A DNA stretch of 64,000 bases from Proteus appendicitidis (GTDB lineage: Bacteria > Pseudomonadota > Gammaproteobacteria > Enterobacterales > Enterobacteriaceae), in assembly GCF_030271835.1 (NCBI RefSeq), contig NZ_CP127389.1, positions 3,012,001-3,076,000 on the forward strand, read 5' to 3'. The notes under the pieces were generated by a model. It ran no database searches and had not been told where the DNA came from. It worked only from the letters and a program-made list of their open reading frames with translations. Positions 7,893 through 18,800 of this stretch are shown piece by piece; the first letter of the stretch is position 1, and each line of letters begins with the position of its first letter. The position numbers were made by a program, and so were the translations under genes.

Positions 7893-9452
7893 ATGACTGT
7901 TTCCCGCAGAACTTTTATCAAAGGACTCGCAGCCAGCGGTGCAGCAATGACTGTTTCTACCCCTGTTATTGCTAATTCAGGGAGTTCAACTTCTAACACG
8001 CGATCGCGTCCAGAGGATGCCCCTAACCTATTAATTATTTTCCCAGATGAAATGCGCGCTCATGCATTACAGTTTATGGGGGAAGATCCTTCAATTACAC
8101 CTAATTTGAATAAATTTGCGAAGCAAGCCAAAGTAATGACGCAGATGGCTTCCAACTATCCTCTTTGTTCTCCATTTCGTGGCATGTTTATGACAGGTCA
8201 ATACCCAGTTCGTAATGGGATCACGGGAAATGCACATGACTATGGCGGCAAAGTCGGTATTGACTTATCGCCTTATGCAAAATGTTGGTCAGACGTTTTA
8301 AAATCTCTCGATTACAGCACAGGCTATATTGGTAAATGGCACCTTGACGCCCCTTACGAACCGTTTATTGAAAGTTACAACAATCCAATGGAAGGTCGCT
8401 ATTGGAATGAATGGGCGGCACCAGATAGACGCCATGGTTTTGATTTTTGGTATTCTTATGGCACTTATGATTTACATTTAAAACCAATGTATTGGGCAAA
8501 CGATACCCCTCGAGATAAGCCTATTTACATTGATCAATGGGGACCTGAGCACGAAGCTGATATGGCAATCAAGTTCCTCAAAAATGAAAACAATCAATTT
8601 AGAGATAATTCAAAACCATTTGCATTAGTGGTTTCAATGAACCCTCCTCATTCACCTTATGATCAAGTACCGAAAAAGTACCTCGATGCTTATCAAGGTA
8701 AAACGTCAAAAGAGCTAAATACACGCCCTAATGTACAATGGGATACTGAATATCAAGAAGGTTATGGACCTCAATATTTCAAAGAATATATGGCAATGGT
8801 CAACGGTGTTGATGAACAATTTGGTCGCATCGTAGATGAATTAGAAAAACAAGGTCTTGCAGATAATACTCTTGTCGTTTTCTTCTCTGATCATGGCAGT
8901 TGCTTAGGGGCAAATGGGCAAGCAACAAAAAATAATCCTTATGAAGAATCTATGCGAGTTCCTATGATGTTTCGTTTACCGGGTAAAATTAAACCAGGCT
9001 CTGACGATGCATTAATGTCAGCACCTGATATTTACCCAACTATCTTAGGGCTACTTGGTTTATCAGAATGGATCCCAGATTCTGTAGAAGGTACTGATCT
9101 TGCAGATAGGGTAATCACTGGCAAAGGTGACACAGCAAACTCTCAGCTTTACCTCTTTATTCCTTATGGTGAACCTTCATTCGGTAAACGAGGTGTCAGA
9201 ACCAAAACTCATACTTTGGTGATAGATAGACAAGATGGACAACCATTAAAATATACTTTATATGACAATGTGAACGATCCATATCAAATGAAAAATATTG
9301 CCAAAGATAATATGCCTTTAATTGAGAAATTAATTAAAGAAGAATTAACCCCTTGGTTGGAAAAAACAGGAGATTCTTGGCGCGCCACTGAATTTATTAC
9401 GGCTACAACCAACAAATTAAATAAAACAATATCGACATGTAAAGAAAAATAA
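7893..9452 (+). CDS. Type I sulfatase with Tat signal (probable chondroitin sulfate sulfatase)
   Basis: The 519-aa protein opens with a twin-arginine signal, MTVSRRTFIKGLAASGAA, so it is exported folded to the periplasm. The sulfatase signature CSPFR at residues 92-96 supplies the Cys that becomes formylglycine. Metal and substrate residues are visible in FPDEMRAH, GKWHLDAP and FFSDHGS. Acidic DE replaces the more usual DD at the first metal site. The maturase gene at 31681 would convert the Cys. As first gene of the operon with two chondroitinases it most likely removes 4-O or 6-O sulfate from chondroitin/dermatan oligosaccharides. P. vulgaris is classically known to make 4- and 6-chondrosulfatases; which one this is cannot be told. 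TAGGAGG precedes the ATG. Confidence 0.85.
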   Translation: MTVSRRTFIKGLAASGAAMTVSTPVIANSGSSTSNTRSRPEDAPNLLIIFPDEMRAHALQFMGEDPSITPNLNKFAKQAKVMTQMASNYPLCSPFRGMFMTGQYPVRNGITGNAHDYGGKVGIDLSPYAKCWSDVLKSLDYSTGYIGKWHLDAPYEPFIESYNNPMEGRYWNEWAAPDRRHGFDFWYSYGTYDLHLKPMYWANDTPRDKPIYIDQWGPEHEADMAIKFLKNENNQFRDNSKPFALVVSMNPPHSPYDQVPKKYLDAYQGKTSKELNTRPNVQWDTEYQEGYGPQYFKEYMAMVNGVDEQFGRIVDELEKQGLADNTLVVFFSDHGSCLGANGQATKNNPYEESMRVPMMFRLPGKIKPGSDDALMSAPDIYPTILGLLGLSEWIPDSVEGTDLADRVITGKGDTANSQLYLFIPYGEPSFGKRGVRTKTHTLVIDRQDGQPLKYTLYDNVNDPYQMKNIAKDNMPLIEKLIKEELTPWLEKTGDSWRATEFITATTNKLNKTISTCKEK

Positions 9453-9463
9453 TAAAAATATCT

Positions 9464-9483
9464 GCGCCATAATATTATGGCGC
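9464..9483. repeat. Perfect 20-bp palindrome after the sulfatase gene
   Basis: GCGCCATAAT is followed directly by its complement ATTATGGCGC, 12 bp beyond the stop codon. It has no clear T-run, so it may be a weak terminator or an mRNA-stabilising hairpin within the operon. Confidence 0.5.
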
Positions 9484-9598
9484 TATATATAAACCCAATT
9501 CGCTGATATAAAAAATCCTTTTAATAAAATAAAGGGAAAGATGCCCTACACCTAAAAATTGGCACAAATAAAAGCGAATAAAGAATTGGATATATACC

Positions 9599-10483
9599 AT
9601 GAACAAACTTCGTATTGCTCTTTTTTTACCTCTTCTTGGCTTAGGTTTAACTTCTTTTCATTCTCAGGCAGCTAATGTCAATGCTATGTTTTCTTGGGAA
9701 ACGGCCGATTACGACACCCCAAACAACTATGCTGGTTATCGTGTAGATTTTAATATTAATCCAGATAAGTCTAACTGGTATTTCGATGTTGGTTTTCGTC
9801 AACGTGAGCATGACAATAAAAACCGTTATCAGCGTTATGATTTACAGGGTAGCTATCGTTTTAAATTAAATAATGGTTGGATCCAACCTGGTTTAAAAGT
9901 ACGTCAAGATCTCACTAACTATGATAATGGAAGTCGATTAACTATTGATTTTTATGAATCAAAAACCAATTACCAATTTCCAATTAACAAAGATTGGGTT
10001 TTAACGGGTAGTGTTTTATTTGGCTTACAAAAGAAAGAAGACAAACGTAGTAATGGCGTCACAAATACAGATTACTTAGGCTGGGAAATTGAACCAGGCC
10101 TACGTTATTTTATCACTCCTAATATTAATACAACCGTTGCTTATTTTGATGGTGGTAAGCAAGCAATACGACATGAAGAATACGACACAAAAGAAACAAA
10201 CCATAATCAACAATTGCGTATGTATGTAAACTGGACAACCCCAATAGGATTAATTGTTTCTCCATCAATGCGTAAATCTATTTTTGGAAAAATAGAAGAT
10301 AGAACAAATAAAGGGGATTATATCGAAAAAGATATGACCCGTTATACCCTACAAATGGCTTATCAAATATCACCTCAATGGCGAGTCATGACGGAATATT
10401 ATAATGAGCGAGTTGAAAATAAAAATGATGGTAGTAAATCAACTCAAGATTATTTCAAAGTTTCATTCCGAGCAACATTCTAA
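9599..10483 (+). CDS. Outer-membrane beta-barrel, probable oligosaccharide porin (OmpG/KdgM type)
   Basis: The 294-aa protein has a Sec signal peptide ending FHSQA before ANVNAMFSW. Amphipathic, aromatic-girdled strands then alternate through its length, and the last strand ends FKVSFRATF with the C-terminal Phe recognised by the BAM complex. The size fits a monomeric 12-14 strand porin of the OmpG or KdgM/NanC kind, which carry acidic oligosaccharides. Many Arg/Lys residues in the strands would suit sulfated, anionic chondroitin fragments. It sits between the sulfatase and autotransporter genes in one operon, so import of lyase products is the likely role. The exact family is uncertain. Confidence 0.7.
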   Translation: MNKLRIALFLPLLGLGLTSFHSQAANVNAMFSWETADYDTPNNYAGYRVDFNINPDKSNWYFDVGFRQREHDNKNRYQRYDLQGSYRFKLNNGWIQPGLKVRQDLTNYDNGSRLTIDFYESKTNYQFPINKDWVLTGSVLFGLQKKEDKRSNGVTNTDYLGWEIEPGLRYFITPNINTTVAYFDGGKQAIRHEEYDTKETNHNQQLRMYVNWTTPIGLIVSPSMRKSIFGKIEDRTNKGDYIEKDMTRYTLQMAYQISPQWRVMTEYYNERVENKNDGSKSTQDYFKVSFRATF

Positions 10484-10519
10484 TAATTAAAATCATATAA
10501 TTGTTCATGGAGTTATATT

Positions 10520-12685
10520 GTGAAAAATAAAAAATTGTTATTTTTGAGCGCTGCTATTTTATCAGCTATTTATGGTTCAGCATGGGCGACAGAATGTGAT
10601 CCCACTTTAAATATCTGTGAAACCGTTAATGTTAATGATGGTAATAACGCTCAAATAAGTAAAGATGTCACAGTTGCCCAAGGTGATGGTGTTGTATTTA
10701 ATGGTTCATCAACAGAATATAAAGCCCAAGCAATTACAAAAAATATTACTGTTACTGGTGATGGTGCCAGTGCAATTAAAATAAATCAGGGTGCCTCTTT
10801 TAGCAGTAATATCAACTTAAATGGTGCTAACGTGACCAGTGAAAATGGTACAGCCATCTTAGTTGAAGGTGACTTTCCTAAACGAGGTACTGGCGTTTAT
10901 GTAAGAGACGGTGCCATTATTCGAGGAAAAACAGCGGCTATTGATTTTAGAACGCTCCAAACTGGATTTAGAAGTGATGTAAATGGCGAGATCCACGGTG
11001 ATATTTTAGGAAATGGTCACGCTGACACTAAAATAAACTTTGCTTATCAAGGTGGCGCTCAAAATGCTTTATTTGATGGATACCAAATCACAGGTGTTCC
11101 ATTAATTGAAAATCATGGCAATTTAACCATCCAAGGAAAAGATAAAACAATTCATTGGGAAGGTAATTTCCTGAATAAGGAAAATAGTCAGCTTATTTTC
11201 CGCCTCGATGATAATACCAATACTGATGACGCTATTCTCCATGTTGATGGTGATGTCACCTTTAAAAAAGGTAGCCAAGCCAAATTAGATTTTAAAGGAA
11301 CCAGTGTCGATAATATCATTAACAAGGATATCGTATTAATTTCTTCAAATTCAGACATTAAAGACGAAGCGGGTATTACCGTTACTGATGCCAATGCCAT
11401 TGCACCAGATGTTTCTCCTTTATTAGAAAAAACAGATTCATGGTTAGAAACCACACCGCCAAATATTAGTGGTGGCGTTAGTGGTAATCAATTGGTTGCA
11501 CGTTATGGCATTAGCTACGAAGGGGGAAATAATTTTATTAGCGCTGCTGAACGCGGCAATGTAAGTGAAAATGGATTAGCAGCAGCAAACTTTGTTATTC
11601 CAACCGTATTAAATGAATTTAATAATACGCGTAGTCAAGTTTCAGATGAAGCACTGAGTCTATTAGTTGCGGCTGGAAATGACGATAATAATATTGCCGC
11701 ATTATCGAATGATTTAGCCCCTATCGCTGACGGTAGTGATATTCAAGCGGGATTAATTATGGTTGAAGATATGCGCAATAATATTTCTCATCGCTATTTA
11801 CGTTATGACAACCAATTACCAATTGAGGAAAGAGAAGCTGGCTGGAATAGCTGGGCTAATCTACTGTACGGTTACGGTACACAAAGCAATCAAGGTGGCA
11901 TTAACGGTTACAACACTTACCGTACAGGTATTCAAATAGGTACTGATTACGAAATTAATCAAGATGCTCTTATCGGTGTTTCTTTTGCTTATAACTACGC
12001 CAAAGCAGATGCCAAGCAGCGTAATGCAAGTAAAGAAATTAACCATTTTGAATTTATGCCTTATACCGGTTGGTATAGTGACACATTATTCCTAAACGGT
12101 AATTTAAATATTGGTTATTACACGGTTGATAGCGAGCGAGATATCGGTGGTAATACCGGATGGCAAGGAAATACCAAAGCAAAAGGTGATTATTCTGGCG
12201 TGCAATTAGGCTACCAGATTAATGCTGGAAGCTATTTTGATTTTGATTTCATCCATATAAAACCGATGCTGACTTACCAATATCAATGGCTCAATATTGA
12301 TTCATGGGAAGAAACGGGTTCAGCGTTATCAATGCGTACTTATGGTCAACGCTATGCTGTCAATCAACTCGGTGGTTCAGTGGCGTTTTGGAATACCTAT
12401 CAGACCGCTTATGGCAAATTAACACCTACTCTTAATCTGCGTTATATCAAAGATATAGCCGGCGATAATCATGTTGATCAACGTCATAGCCTCACTTATT
12501 TTAATACTGGAGGAAGTACCTTTGATATTAAAGGAAACACCGTTGGTGGTGACATTATTAGTGCAGAATTAGGTGCCAATCTCGATATTACTCAATCATT
12601 AAATTTAGGCACAACGATGGGATATCAGCGTTATGACAAGTTCAATGAAGGACGCATTGGTTTTACTGTTAGCCAGCGTTTCTAA
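10520..12685 (+). CDS. Classical autotransporter (beta-helix passenger + autotransporter barrel)
   Basis: The 721-aa protein has a signal peptide ending GSAWA. A passenger of about 400 residues is built of short Gly/Asn-rich repeats (GDGASAIKINQGASF, NGTAILVEGDF) typical of a right-handed beta-helix. A C-terminal translocator barrel starts around GWNSWANLLYGYG and ends RIGFTVSQRF. No protease or esterase motif is visible in the passenger. It lies 36 bp after the porin gene and 12 bp before chondroitinase ABC I, so it is cotranscribed with chondroitin degradation. A surface binding role for chondroitin sulfate proteoglycan is an inference from position only. Confidence 0.85.
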   Translation: MKNKKLLFLSAAILSAIYGSAWATECDPTLNICETVNVNDGNNAQISKDVTVAQGDGVVFNGSSTEYKAQAITKNITVTGDGASAIKINQGASFSSNINLNGANVTSENGTAILVEGDFPKRGTGVYVRDGAIIRGKTAAIDFRTLQTGFRSDVNGEIHGDILGNGHADTKINFAYQGGAQNALFDGYQITGVPLIENHGNLTIQGKDKTIHWEGNFLNKENSQLIFRLDDNTNTDDAILHVDGDVTFKKGSQAKLDFKGTSVDNIINKDIVLISSNSDIKDEAGITVTDANAIAPDVSPLLEKTDSWLETTPPNISGGVSGNQLVARYGISYEGGNNFISAAERGNVSENGLAAANFVIPTVLNEFNNTRSQVSDEALSLLVAAGNDDNNIAALSNDLAPIADGSDIQAGLIMVEDMRNNISHRYLRYDNQLPIEEREAGWNSWANLLYGYGTQSNQGGINGYNTYRTGIQIGTDYEINQDALIGVSFAYNYAKADAKQRNASKEINHFEFMPYTGWYSDTLFLNGNLNIGYYTVDSERDIGGNTGWQGNTKAKGDYSGVQLGYQINAGSYFDFDFIHIKPMLTYQYQWLNIDSWEETGSALSMRTYGQRYAVNQLGGSVAFWNTYQTAYGKLTPTLNLRYIKDIAGDNHVDQRHSLTYFNTGGSTFDIKGNTVGGDIISAELGANLDITQSLNLGTTMGYQRYDKFNEGRIGFTVSQRF

Positions 12686-12697
12686 GGAGAATAAATA

Positions 12698-15600
12698 ATG
12701 CCGATATTTCGCTTTACTGCACTTGCCATGACATTGGGGCTACTATCAGCCCCTTATAATGCAATGGCTGCAACAAACAATCCTGCATTTGATCCTAATA
12801 ATCTGATGCAATCTGAAATATATCATTTTGCCCAAAATAATCCGTTAGCTGATTTCACAACAGATAAAAACTCAACACTGACGTTATCTGACAAACGTAG
12901 CATTATGGGAAGCCAATCCCTTTTGTGGAAATGGAAAGGTGGAAGTAGCTTTACTTTGCATAAAAAGCTGATTGTTCCGACAGACAAAGAAGCCTCTAAA
13001 GCATGGGGACGTGCATCTACACCTGTTTTATCATTTTGGCTTTATAATGAAAAACCTATTGATGGCTATCTCACTGTTGATTTTGGTGAAAAACTCAACG
13101 CCACCAGCGAAGCGCAAGCAGGCTTTAAAGTAAAACTGAATTTTACGGGTTGGCGTGCTGTAGGGCTTTCTCTAAATAACGATCTTGAAAATAGAGAAAT
13201 GACCTTAAATGCAATGAATACTTCCTCTGATGGCGCTCAAGACAGTATTGGTCGAGCGTTAGGCGCGAATGTTGATAGCATTCGATTTAAAGCCCCGTCT
13301 GATGTAGGTCAAGGTGAAATATATATCGATCGTATTATGTTTTCTATCGATGATGCTCGCTATCAATGGTCTGATTATCAAGTGAAAACACGTTTATCAG
13401 AGCCTGAGATTGAGTTTCATAACGTGCAACCTCAATTGCCGGTAACGCCCGAAAACTTAGCTGCGATTGATCTTATTCGCCAACGTCTGATTAATGAATT
13501 TGTTGGTGGTGAAAAAGAAACAAATCTCGCACTAGAAGAAAACATTAGTAAATTAAAAAGTGATTTTGATGCACTCAATATTCGCATTTTAGCGGATGGT
13601 GGAATACAAGGGCGACATCTGATCACAGATAAACAAACTATTATTTATCAGCCAGAGAACCTTAATTCTCAAGATAAGTCGCTTTTTGATAATTACGTTA
13701 TTTTAGGTAATTACACGACATTAATGTTTAATATCAGCCGTGCCTATGTTCTTGAAAAAGATCCGACACAAAAAGCCCAGTTAAAACAGATGTACTTATT
13801 AATGACAAAGCATTTATTAGACCAAGGCTTTGTTAAAGGGAGTGCATTAGTCACAACTCATCACTGGGGATATAGTTCTCGTTGGTGGTATATATCTACA
13901 TTATTAATGTCTGATGCCTTAAAAGAAGCCAATCTACAAACTCAAGTTTATGATTCATTGCTGTGGTATTCACGAGAGTTTAAAAGTAGTTTTGATATGA
14001 AGGTAGGAGCAGATAGTTCAGATTTAGACTATTTCAACACCTTATCCCGTCAGCACTTAGCTTTATTACTGCTAGAGCCAGATGATCAAAAGCGCATCAA
14101 CTTAATTAATACGTTCAGTCATTACATTACGGGTGCATTAACTCAAGTACCACCAGGCGGTAAAGATGGTTTACGTCCTGATGGTACCGCGTGGCGACAT
14201 GAAGGTAACTATCCAGGTTACTCTTTCCCAGCCTTTAAAAATGCCTCTCAGCTTATTTATTTACTGCGTGGTACACCTTTTGCTGTCGGTGAAAATGGTT
14301 GGAATAACCTGAAAAAAGCCATGGTTTCAGCATGGATCTACAGTAATCCAGAAGTAGGATTACCTTTAGCTGGGCGACATCCGTTTAATTCACCGTCATT
14401 AAAATCAGTTGCTCAAGGCTACTACTGGCTTGCGATGTCTGCAAAACCATCACCGGATAAAAAGCTCGCTTCTATTTATCTTGCAATTAGCGATAAAACT
14501 CAAAATGAGTCGAGTGCTATTTTTGGAGAAACTATTGCACCCGCGACCTTACCTCAAGGCTTCTATGCCTTTAATGGCGGTGCTTTTGGTATTCATCGCT
14601 GGCAAGATAAAATGGTGACACTAAAAGCGTATAACACCAATGTTTGGTCATCTGAAATTTATAACAAAGATAACCGCTATGGTCGTTATCAAAGCCATGG
14701 TGTTGCTCAGATAGTCAGCCATGGCTCTCAGCTTTCACAAGGCTATCAACAAGAAGGTTGGGATTGGAATAGAATGCCGGGAGCAACCACTATTCATCTT
14801 CCTCTTAAAGAGTTAGACAGCCCTAAACCTCATACATTAATGCAACGTGGAGAGCGTGGATTTAGTGGAACATCTGTCCTTGATGGTAAATATGGCATGA
14901 TGGCATTTGATCTTATTTACCCTGCTAATCTTGAGCGTTTTGATCCTAACTTTACGGCGAAAAAAACCGTATTAGCGGCAGATAATCATTTAATTTTTGT
15001 CGGTAGCAATATTAATAGCAGCGATAAAAATAAAAATGTTGAAACCACCCTATTCCAACATGCGATTACAGCTGAATTAAACGCCATTTGGATTAATGGG
15101 CAAAAGATAGAAAGTTTTCCTTATCAAACTACGCTAAAACAAGGGGATTGGATAATTGATAGCAATGGTAATGGTTATCTCATTACTCAAGCAGAAAAAG
15201 TCAATATTAGCCGCCAACACCAGATCTCGGCTGAAAATAAAAATCGCCAACCAACGGAAGGAAACTTCAGTTCAGCGTGGATTGATCACAGCCTTCAACC
15301 TAAAGACTCCAGCTATGAGTATATGGTCTTTTTAGATGCGACGCCTGAAAAAATGGGAGAGATGGCAGAGAAGTTCCGTGAAAATAATGGGTTATATCAG
15401 GTTCTTCGTAAAGATAAAGATGTTCATATTATTTACGATAAACTCAGCAATGTGACGGGATATGCCTTTTATCAATCGGCATCAATTAAAGATAAATGGA
15501 TCAACAAAGTTGATAAACCCGCAATTGTGATGACTCATCATCAAGGAAATACACTTACTGTCAGTGCCGTTACACCAGATTTAAATATGACACGCCAGAA

Positions 15601-15763
15601 AGCCGCAACACCTGTCACAATTAATGTCACCGTTAATGGAAAATGGCAGTCTGTGGATAAAAGCGGTGAGGTAAAACATCGCATTTCTGGTGAGAATACC
15701 GAACTCACTTTCACCAGTTATTTTGGTATTCCACAAGAAATTAAACTCTCACCTCTCCCTTGA
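12698..15763 (+). CDS. Chondroitin sulfate ABC endolyase (chondroitinase ABC I)
   Basis: I recognise this as the P. vulgaris chondroitinase ABC I ortholog: same length (1021 aa), same N-terminus MPIFRFTALAMTLGLLSAP and long identical stretches with scattered substitutions. A 24-residue signal peptide ends NAMA. The fold is an N-terminal jelly-roll carbohydrate-binding domain, a central alpha/alpha toroid and C-terminal beta-sandwich domains (PL8). The catalytic His501 and Tyr508 lie in WRHEGNYPGYSF, Arg560 in LAGRHPF and Glu653 in WSSEIYNKDNRYGRY, as published for the P. vulgaris enzyme. It cuts chondroitin 4- and 6-sulfate and dermatan sulfate by beta-elimination to unsaturated oligo- and disaccharides. 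AAGGAG lies 6 bp before the ATG. A terminator-like hairpin follows the stop. Confidence 0.97.
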   Translation: MPIFRFTALAMTLGLLSAPYNAMAATNNPAFDPNNLMQSEIYHFAQNNPLADFTTDKNSTLTLSDKRSIMGSQSLLWKWKGGSSFTLHKKLIVPTDKEASKAWGRASTPVLSFWLYNEKPIDGYLTVDFGEKLNATSEAQAGFKVKLNFTGWRAVGLSLNNDLENREMTLNAMNTSSDGAQDSIGRALGANVDSIRFKAPSDVGQGEIYIDRIMFSIDDARYQWSDYQVKTRLSEPEIEFHNVQPQLPVTPENLAAIDLIRQRLINEFVGGEKETNLALEENISKLKSDFDALNIRILADGGIQGRHLITDKQTIIYQPENLNSQDKSLFDNYVILGNYTTLMFNISRAYVLEKDPTQKAQLKQMYLLMTKHLLDQGFVKGSALVTTHHWGYSSRWWYISTLLMSDALKEANLQTQVYDSLLWYSREFKSSFDMKVGADSSDLDYFNTLSRQHLALLLLEPDDQKRINLINTFSHYITGALTQVPPGGKDGLRPDGTAWRHEGNYPGYSFPAFKNASQLIYLLRGTPFAVGENGWNNLKKAMVSAWIYSNPEVGLPLAGRHPFNSPSLKSVAQGYYWLAMSAKPSPDKKLASIYLAISDKTQNESSAIFGETIAPATLPQGFYAFNGGAFGIHRWQDKMVTLKAYNTNVWSSEIYNKDNRYGRYQSHGVAQIVSHGSQLSQGYQQEGWDWNRMPGATTIHLPLKELDSPKPHTLMQRGERGFSGTSVLDGKYGMMAFDLIYPANLERFDPNFTAKKTVLAADNHLIFVGSNINSSDKNKNVETTLFQHAITAELNAIWINGQKIESFPYQTTLKQGDWIIDSNGNGYLITQAEKVNISRQHQISAENKNRQPTEGNFSSAWIDHSLQPKDSSYEYMVFLDATPEKMGEMAEKFRENNGLYQVLRKDKDVHIIYDKLSNVTGYAFYQSASIKDKWINKVDKPAIVMTHHQGNTLTVSAVTPDLNMTRQKAATPVTINVTVNGKWQSVDKSGEVKHRISGENTELTFTSYFGIPQEIKLSPLP

Positions 15764-15773
15764 TTTAACCTTT

Positions 15774-15800
15774 AAAGGAACGCGCTTGCGTTCCTTTTTT
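15774..15800 (+). terminator. Hairpin terminator between chondroitinases I and II
   Basis: A perfect 10-bp stem (AAAGGAACGC / GCGTTCCTTT) with a GCTT loop is followed by TTT. It lies in the 56-bp gap between the two lyase genes, so it should set polarity: most transcripts stop after ABC I and a fraction reads into ABC II. Confidence 0.85.
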
Positions 15801-15819
15801 ATTTGCAGGAAATCTGATT

Positions 15820-18800
15820 ATGCTAATAAAAAACCCTTTAGCACATGCCATGGCATTAAGCTTATGTTTATCATTACCCTCACAGGCATTCCCTTCTCTT
15901 TCTCATGAAACTTTCGGTGATATTTATCTCTTTGAAAGTGAAATGCCAAATACATTAGTCACTTCAAATAACAATCAATTATCGTTAAGTAAAGAACATG
16001 CCAAAGATGGCGTTCAGTCACTCAAGTGGCAATATCAACCACAAGCAACATTAACGCTTAATAATCACGTAAATTATCAGGATGATAAAGATACCGCGAC
16101 ACCACTCACTTTTATGATGTGGATTTATAATGAAAAACCACAATCATCGCCCCTCACATTACAATTCAAACAAAATGATCAAGTGGCATTAAGTTTTGAT
16201 ACTCAACTTAATTTTACTGGATGGCGAGGTATTGCGGTTCCTTTTCATGATATGCAAGGCACTGCAACAGGGAAATTGGATCAATTAGTCATTACAGCAC
16301 CAAATCAGGCAGGAACGCTCTTTTTCGACCAAATTATTATGAGTGTACCTTTGGACAATCGCTGGGCAGTTCCTGACTATCAAGTACCGTATGTAAATAA
16401 TGCAGTAAACACCATGGTCAGTAAAAACTGGAGTGCATTACTGATGTACGATCAGAAGTTTAAAGCTCATTATCCTACTCTAAATTTCGATACTGATTTT
16501 CATGATGATCAAGTTGAAATGGCATCAATTTATCAGCGTTTTGAGTATTATCAGGGAATTAACAGCGATAAAAAAATCACCTCAGACATGCTAGATAAAA
16601 ATCTAGCGCTCTGGGAAAAGTTAAAACTAACACAACACCCTGATGGCTCAATAACAGGAAAAGCACTGGATCACCCTAATCGGCAAAACTTTATGAAAGT
16701 TGATGGCGTGTTTAGTGAAGAAACGAAAAAAGCATTACTTGATGCCAATATGCTAAGAGATGTAGGTAAAACACTTCTTCAAACTGCCATTTACTTGCGT
16801 AGTAATTCCTTGTCAGAGACCGATAGAAAAAAATTAGAAGATCTCTATTTATTAGGAACGCGTTACGTCCTTGAACAAGGTTTTACACGAGGTAGTGGTT
16901 ATCAAATTATTACTCATGTTGGATATCAAACCAGAGAACTTTTTGATGCATGGTTTATTGGTCGTCATATTCTTGCAAAAAATAAACTTTTAGCACCGAC
17001 TCAACAAGCGATGATGTGGTACAACGCCACCGGACGAATTTTTGAAAAAGACAATGAGATAGTTGATGCAAACGTTGATATTCTCAACACACAATTACAG
17101 TGGATGATAAAAAGCTTACTGATGTTGCCAGATTATCAACAACGCCAACAAGCCTTAGTACAACTGCAAAACTGGCTAAATAAAACCATATTAAGTTCAA
17201 AAGGTGTTGCAGGTGGTTTCAAACCTGATGGTTCTATTTTCCACCATTCACAGCATTATCCAGCGTATGCGAAAGATGCTTTTGGTGGTTTAGCCCCTAG
17301 TGTTTATGCGCTAAGTGATTCCCCTTTCCGTCTTTCACCTTCAGCTCATGAGCGTTTAAAAGATGTGTTATTAAAAATGCGCATCTACACTAAAGAGACG
17401 CAAATTCCCGTGGTATTAAGTGGTCGCCACCCTACTGGATTACATAAAATAGGGGTCGCACCATTTAAATGGATGGCATTAGCCGGTACACCTGATGGCA
17501 ACCAAAAATTGGATACCACGCTGGCTGCGGCCTATGCAAAATTAGATAACAAAGACAGTTTTGAAGGAATTAAAGCTGAAAATGAACCCACTGGTGCATG
17601 GGCGATGAACTATGCTTCGATGGCGATACAGCGTAGAGCCTCTATTCAAGCACCACAACAAAGCTGGCTTGCTATCGCTCGCGGCTTTAGTCGTTATCTT
17701 GTTGGTAATGAAAGTTATGAAAATAACAATCGTTATGGGCGCTATTTACAGTATGGTCAGTTGGAAATCGTACCTGCAAACTTAGCACAATCTGGATTTA
17801 GCCATGCAGGATGGGATTGGAACCGATATCCAGGTACCACAACAATTCATCTTCCTTATGATGAACTTGAAGCAAAATTAAACCAATTACCGAGTGCAGG
17901 TATTGAAGAGATGTTGCTTTCGACGGAAAGTTACTCTGGTGCAAATACATTAAATAATAACAGTATGTTTGCCATGAAATTACATGGTCACAGTAAATAT
18001 CAACAACAAAGCTTAAGAGCTAATAAATCCTATTTCTTATTTGATAATAGAGTAATTGCGTTAGGATCTGGTATTGAAAATGATGATAAACAACATAGGA
18101 CAGAAACAACACTATTCCAGTTTGCTGTTCCTAAATTAAAATCAGTGATAATTAATGGCAAAGAGGTTAATCAATTAGGTACTCAATTAACTTTAAATAA
18201 TGCAGATACTTTAATTGATCCTGCTGGTAATTTATATAAGCTCACTAAAGGACAAACCGTAGAATTTAGTTATCAAAAACAGCATTCTCTTGATGATAGA
18301 AATTCAAAACCAACAGAACAACTATTTGCAACAGCAGTGATCTCTCATGGTAACGCACCTAGTAATGCAACTTATGAGTATGCAATAGCGATTGAATCAC
18401 AAGATAATAAAGCCCCCGAATACACTGTATTGCAACATAATAATCAATTGCATGCGGTAAAAGATAAAATCACCCAAGAAGAAGGATATGCTTTTTTTGA
18501 ATCGACACAATTAAAATCACCTCAAGCAATATTATTATCAAGTGACTCTCCTGTTATGGTCATGGCTAAAGCTCAAAAACAACAATTAACATTAAGTATT
18601 GTTAATCCTGATTTAAATTTATATCAGGGGGTTGAAGCAGATCAAGTTGATAACAAAGGAAATCAGACTGAGGTGAGCGTGTATTCTCGTCAATGGCTTA
18701 ATTCCGACTCTCAACCAATAAGTAGCACAATTACTGTAAAAGGAATATGGAAATTAGTAACACCGCAGTCTGGTGTTATTATTAAACATCAAGATAATAA

